DNA from: Acidobacteriaceae bacterium
GTDB lineage: Bacteria; Acidobacteriota; Terriglobia; Terriglobales; SbA1
Assembly (NCBI GenBank): GCA_003136335.1
Contig: PLEA01000440.1
Span: forward strand, 5,020-12,628
Direction: 5' to 3'
DNA length: 7,609 nucleotides
A model generated the notes under the pieces. The model did not search any database. It was not told the DNA's origin and saw nothing but the letters and a program-made list of their open reading frames with translations. Numbering within the stretch: the stretch's first letter is position 1; each line of letters opens with the position of its first letter. The translations under genes were made by a program, and so were the position numbers. Shown piece after piece: positions 6,684 to 7,609 of the stretch.

Positions 6684-6723
6684 ATCTTAACCCGCTGAGG
6701 GCGCTAAGGGGGCGCGTTAAGAT
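6684..6723. repeat. Inverted repeat enclosing a 9-bp tandem duplication
   Basis: ATCTTAAC (6684-6691) is a perfect inverted repeat of GTTAAGAT (6716-6723); after one mismatch the stem continues with CGC/GCG. Between the arms lie two adjacent 9-mers differing at one base, CGCTGAGGG (6693-6701) and CGCTAAGGG (6702-6710). There is no T-run after it, so a terminator is unlikely. It ends 50 nt upstream of the cytochrome start, so an operator or mRNA-leader structure is possible. Confidence 0.45.
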
Positions 6724-6758
6724 CGCCAGGAAAAACTAGACTATTTTCATTTCTTAAC

Positions 6759-6763
6759 GAGGG
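6759..6763 (+). promoter_or_regulatory. Shine-Dalgarno site of the PufC-like cytochrome
   Basis: GAGGG in the context CGAGGGAAAG lies 10 nt before the ATG at 6774. The A/T-rich stretch at 6731-6757 (for example TAGACT at 6737-6742) may hold the -10 region, but no well-spaced -35 is visible. Confidence 0.5.
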
Positions 6764-6773
6764 AAAGAAATTT

Positions 6774-7609
6774 ATGAACGCAAAGCGGACAGGATTTGTG
6801 GCCACGGTGGTCGCGATCGGGATACTTGGATTTGTGATCGGCGCGGCCAAGGCACAGTCGGGAGGGCCGGCGCAGACGGCGGGCACACCTCAGGCGGCCA
6901 CCACAGCGCCGGGACCCAAGAAGGCCGAGGAACAATTCAAGAATATCCAGGTGCTCAAGGGAGTTCCGGCGGAGCAAATCTTTCCGACCATGCAGTTCAT
7001 CACGGCGTCGCTCGGGGTGGAATGCGAGTTCTGCCACGTGCAGAATGCGTTTGAAAAAGATGACAAGAAAAACAAGCAGACTGCGCGCAAGATGATGGAG
7101 ATGATGTTTGCCATTAATAAAGACAACTTCGAGGGGCACCGCGACGTGACGTGCTACTCGTGCCACCGCGGCAATGCGAATCCTCAGGCGATCCCGGCGG
7201 TCATGACTGAAGAACCTAAAGAAGCGGCGCTCAAAGAACCTATGGGGGGACCAATGCCGGCTGACGCGAAGGAAAATTCTGGACCGACGGGCGAGCAACT
7301 GCTCGACAAATATGTGCAGGCGGCCGGTGGAGCGGCGGCGATCGACAAGGTCAGCAGCCGCGTAATGAAAGGGACGATCGATTTTGGCGGGAAATCTCTG
7401 CCCATCGATATTTATTCGAAGGATCCGGAGAAACGCATCTCGTTCACACACATGCCGGAGGGAGACAGCGTTACGGCGTTCAATGGGCATGAGGGATGGC
7501 TGGGCACGCCGGGGCGCCCGTTGCGCGAGATGCACGGCAGCGATCTGGATGGAGCGTCGATTGATGCGGATCTGCACCTGGCCATGCATTTGAAGACGAT
7601 GTTCAGCGA
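6774..7609 (+). CDS. Exported diheme PufC-like c-type cytochrome (3' end beyond window)
   Basis: The reading frame is open from an ATG with a good Shine-Dalgarno to the window edge (278 codons, incomplete). Residues 1-28 are a signal peptide: basic N-terminus, hydrophobic core, A-K-A-Q cleavage region. Residues about 50-135 resemble the photosynthetic reaction-centre cytochrome subunit family. There are two heme motifs, C-E-F-C-H (84-88) and C-Y-S-C-H (127-131, followed by R-G). Each is preceded by a helix with a candidate axial methionine (M73, 11 residues before C84, and the M-M-E-M-M run at 107-111). The classical subunit has four hemes; only two are seen here. After a Pro/Ala/Glu-rich linker (about 138-170), a separate domain begins (G-E-Q-L-L-D-K-Y, then beta-rich with S-R-V-M-K-G-T-I) and continues past the edge; it recalls LolA-like folds, but this is tentative. 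With no reaction-centre genes in view, a role in periplasmic respiratory electron transfer is more likely than photosynthesis. Codons favour AAG, GAC, TTC and AAC, hinting at good expression. Confidence 0.87.
   Translation, partial: MNAKRTGFVATVVAIGILGFVIGAAKAQSGGPAQTAGTPQAATTAPGPKKAEEQFKNIQVLKGVPAEQIFPTMQFITASLGVECEFCHVQNAFEKDDKKNKQTARKMMEMMFAINKDNFEGHRDVTCYSCHRGNANPQAIPAVMTEEPKEAALKEPMGGPMPADAKENSGPTGEQLLDKYVQAAGGAAAIDKVSSRVMKGTIDFGGKSLPIDIYSKDPEKRISFTHMPEGDSVTAFNGHEGWLGTPGRPLREMHGSDLDGASIDADLHLAMHLKTMFS

Noticed and set aside
6747..7589. Minus-strand open frame (about 280 codons) antisense to the diheme cytochrome
   Set aside because: Arg/His/Leu-rich composition without motifs; the plus strand has a signal peptide, two CxxCH motifs and a ribosome-binding site.

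Overview
The window looks like chromosomal DNA from a soil-type, GC-rich, Gram-negative bacterium, most likely an acidobacterium (Terriglobia/Koribacter-like). This is an inference from gene content: a PufC-like c-type cytochrome with a C-terminal extension, a cytochrome c fused to a PHM-like copper monooxygenase, a large GT39 glycosyltransferase and a paired-hairpin intergenic repeat. No database search was possible.

Layout. A DinB-family gene is on the minus strand at the left (79-645). About 400 bp of non-coding DNA (646-1044) separates it from a divergent plus-strand bactofilin gene (1045-1587), which ends at a good intrinsic terminator (1624-1657). A probable extended -10 promoter (1747-1755) then opens a tight plus-strand cluster of three genes: a two-helix membrane protein with a cytoplasmic TrkA-N/RCK NAD-binding domain (1800-2561), a dienelactone-hydrolase-family alpha/beta hydrolase (2595-3308), and an exported cytochrome c/copper monooxygenase fusion (3305-4645). 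The last two overlap by four bases (GTGA). A two-hairpin REP-like element (about 4658-4735) closes the cluster. Next are an integral-membrane GT39 (ArnT/PMT-type) glycosyltransferase (4849-6642), a short intergenic region with an inverted repeat, and the 5' part of an exported diheme PufC-like cytochrome (6774 to the window edge).

Function. The right half is dominated by the cell envelope and periplasm: two c-type cytochrome proteins, one with a complete set of PHM-type copper ligands, and a lipid-linked-sugar glycosyltransferase. The most unusual points are (i) a channel-like TrkA-N protein whose pore loop carries no recognisable K+ selectivity filter, (ii) a one-polypeptide heme c plus dicopper monooxygenase translationally coupled to a cysteine hydrolase, which suggests a small substrate-processing pathway, and (iii) the repeat element. 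There is no CRISPR array, tRNA, rRNA, transposase or phage gene in the window.
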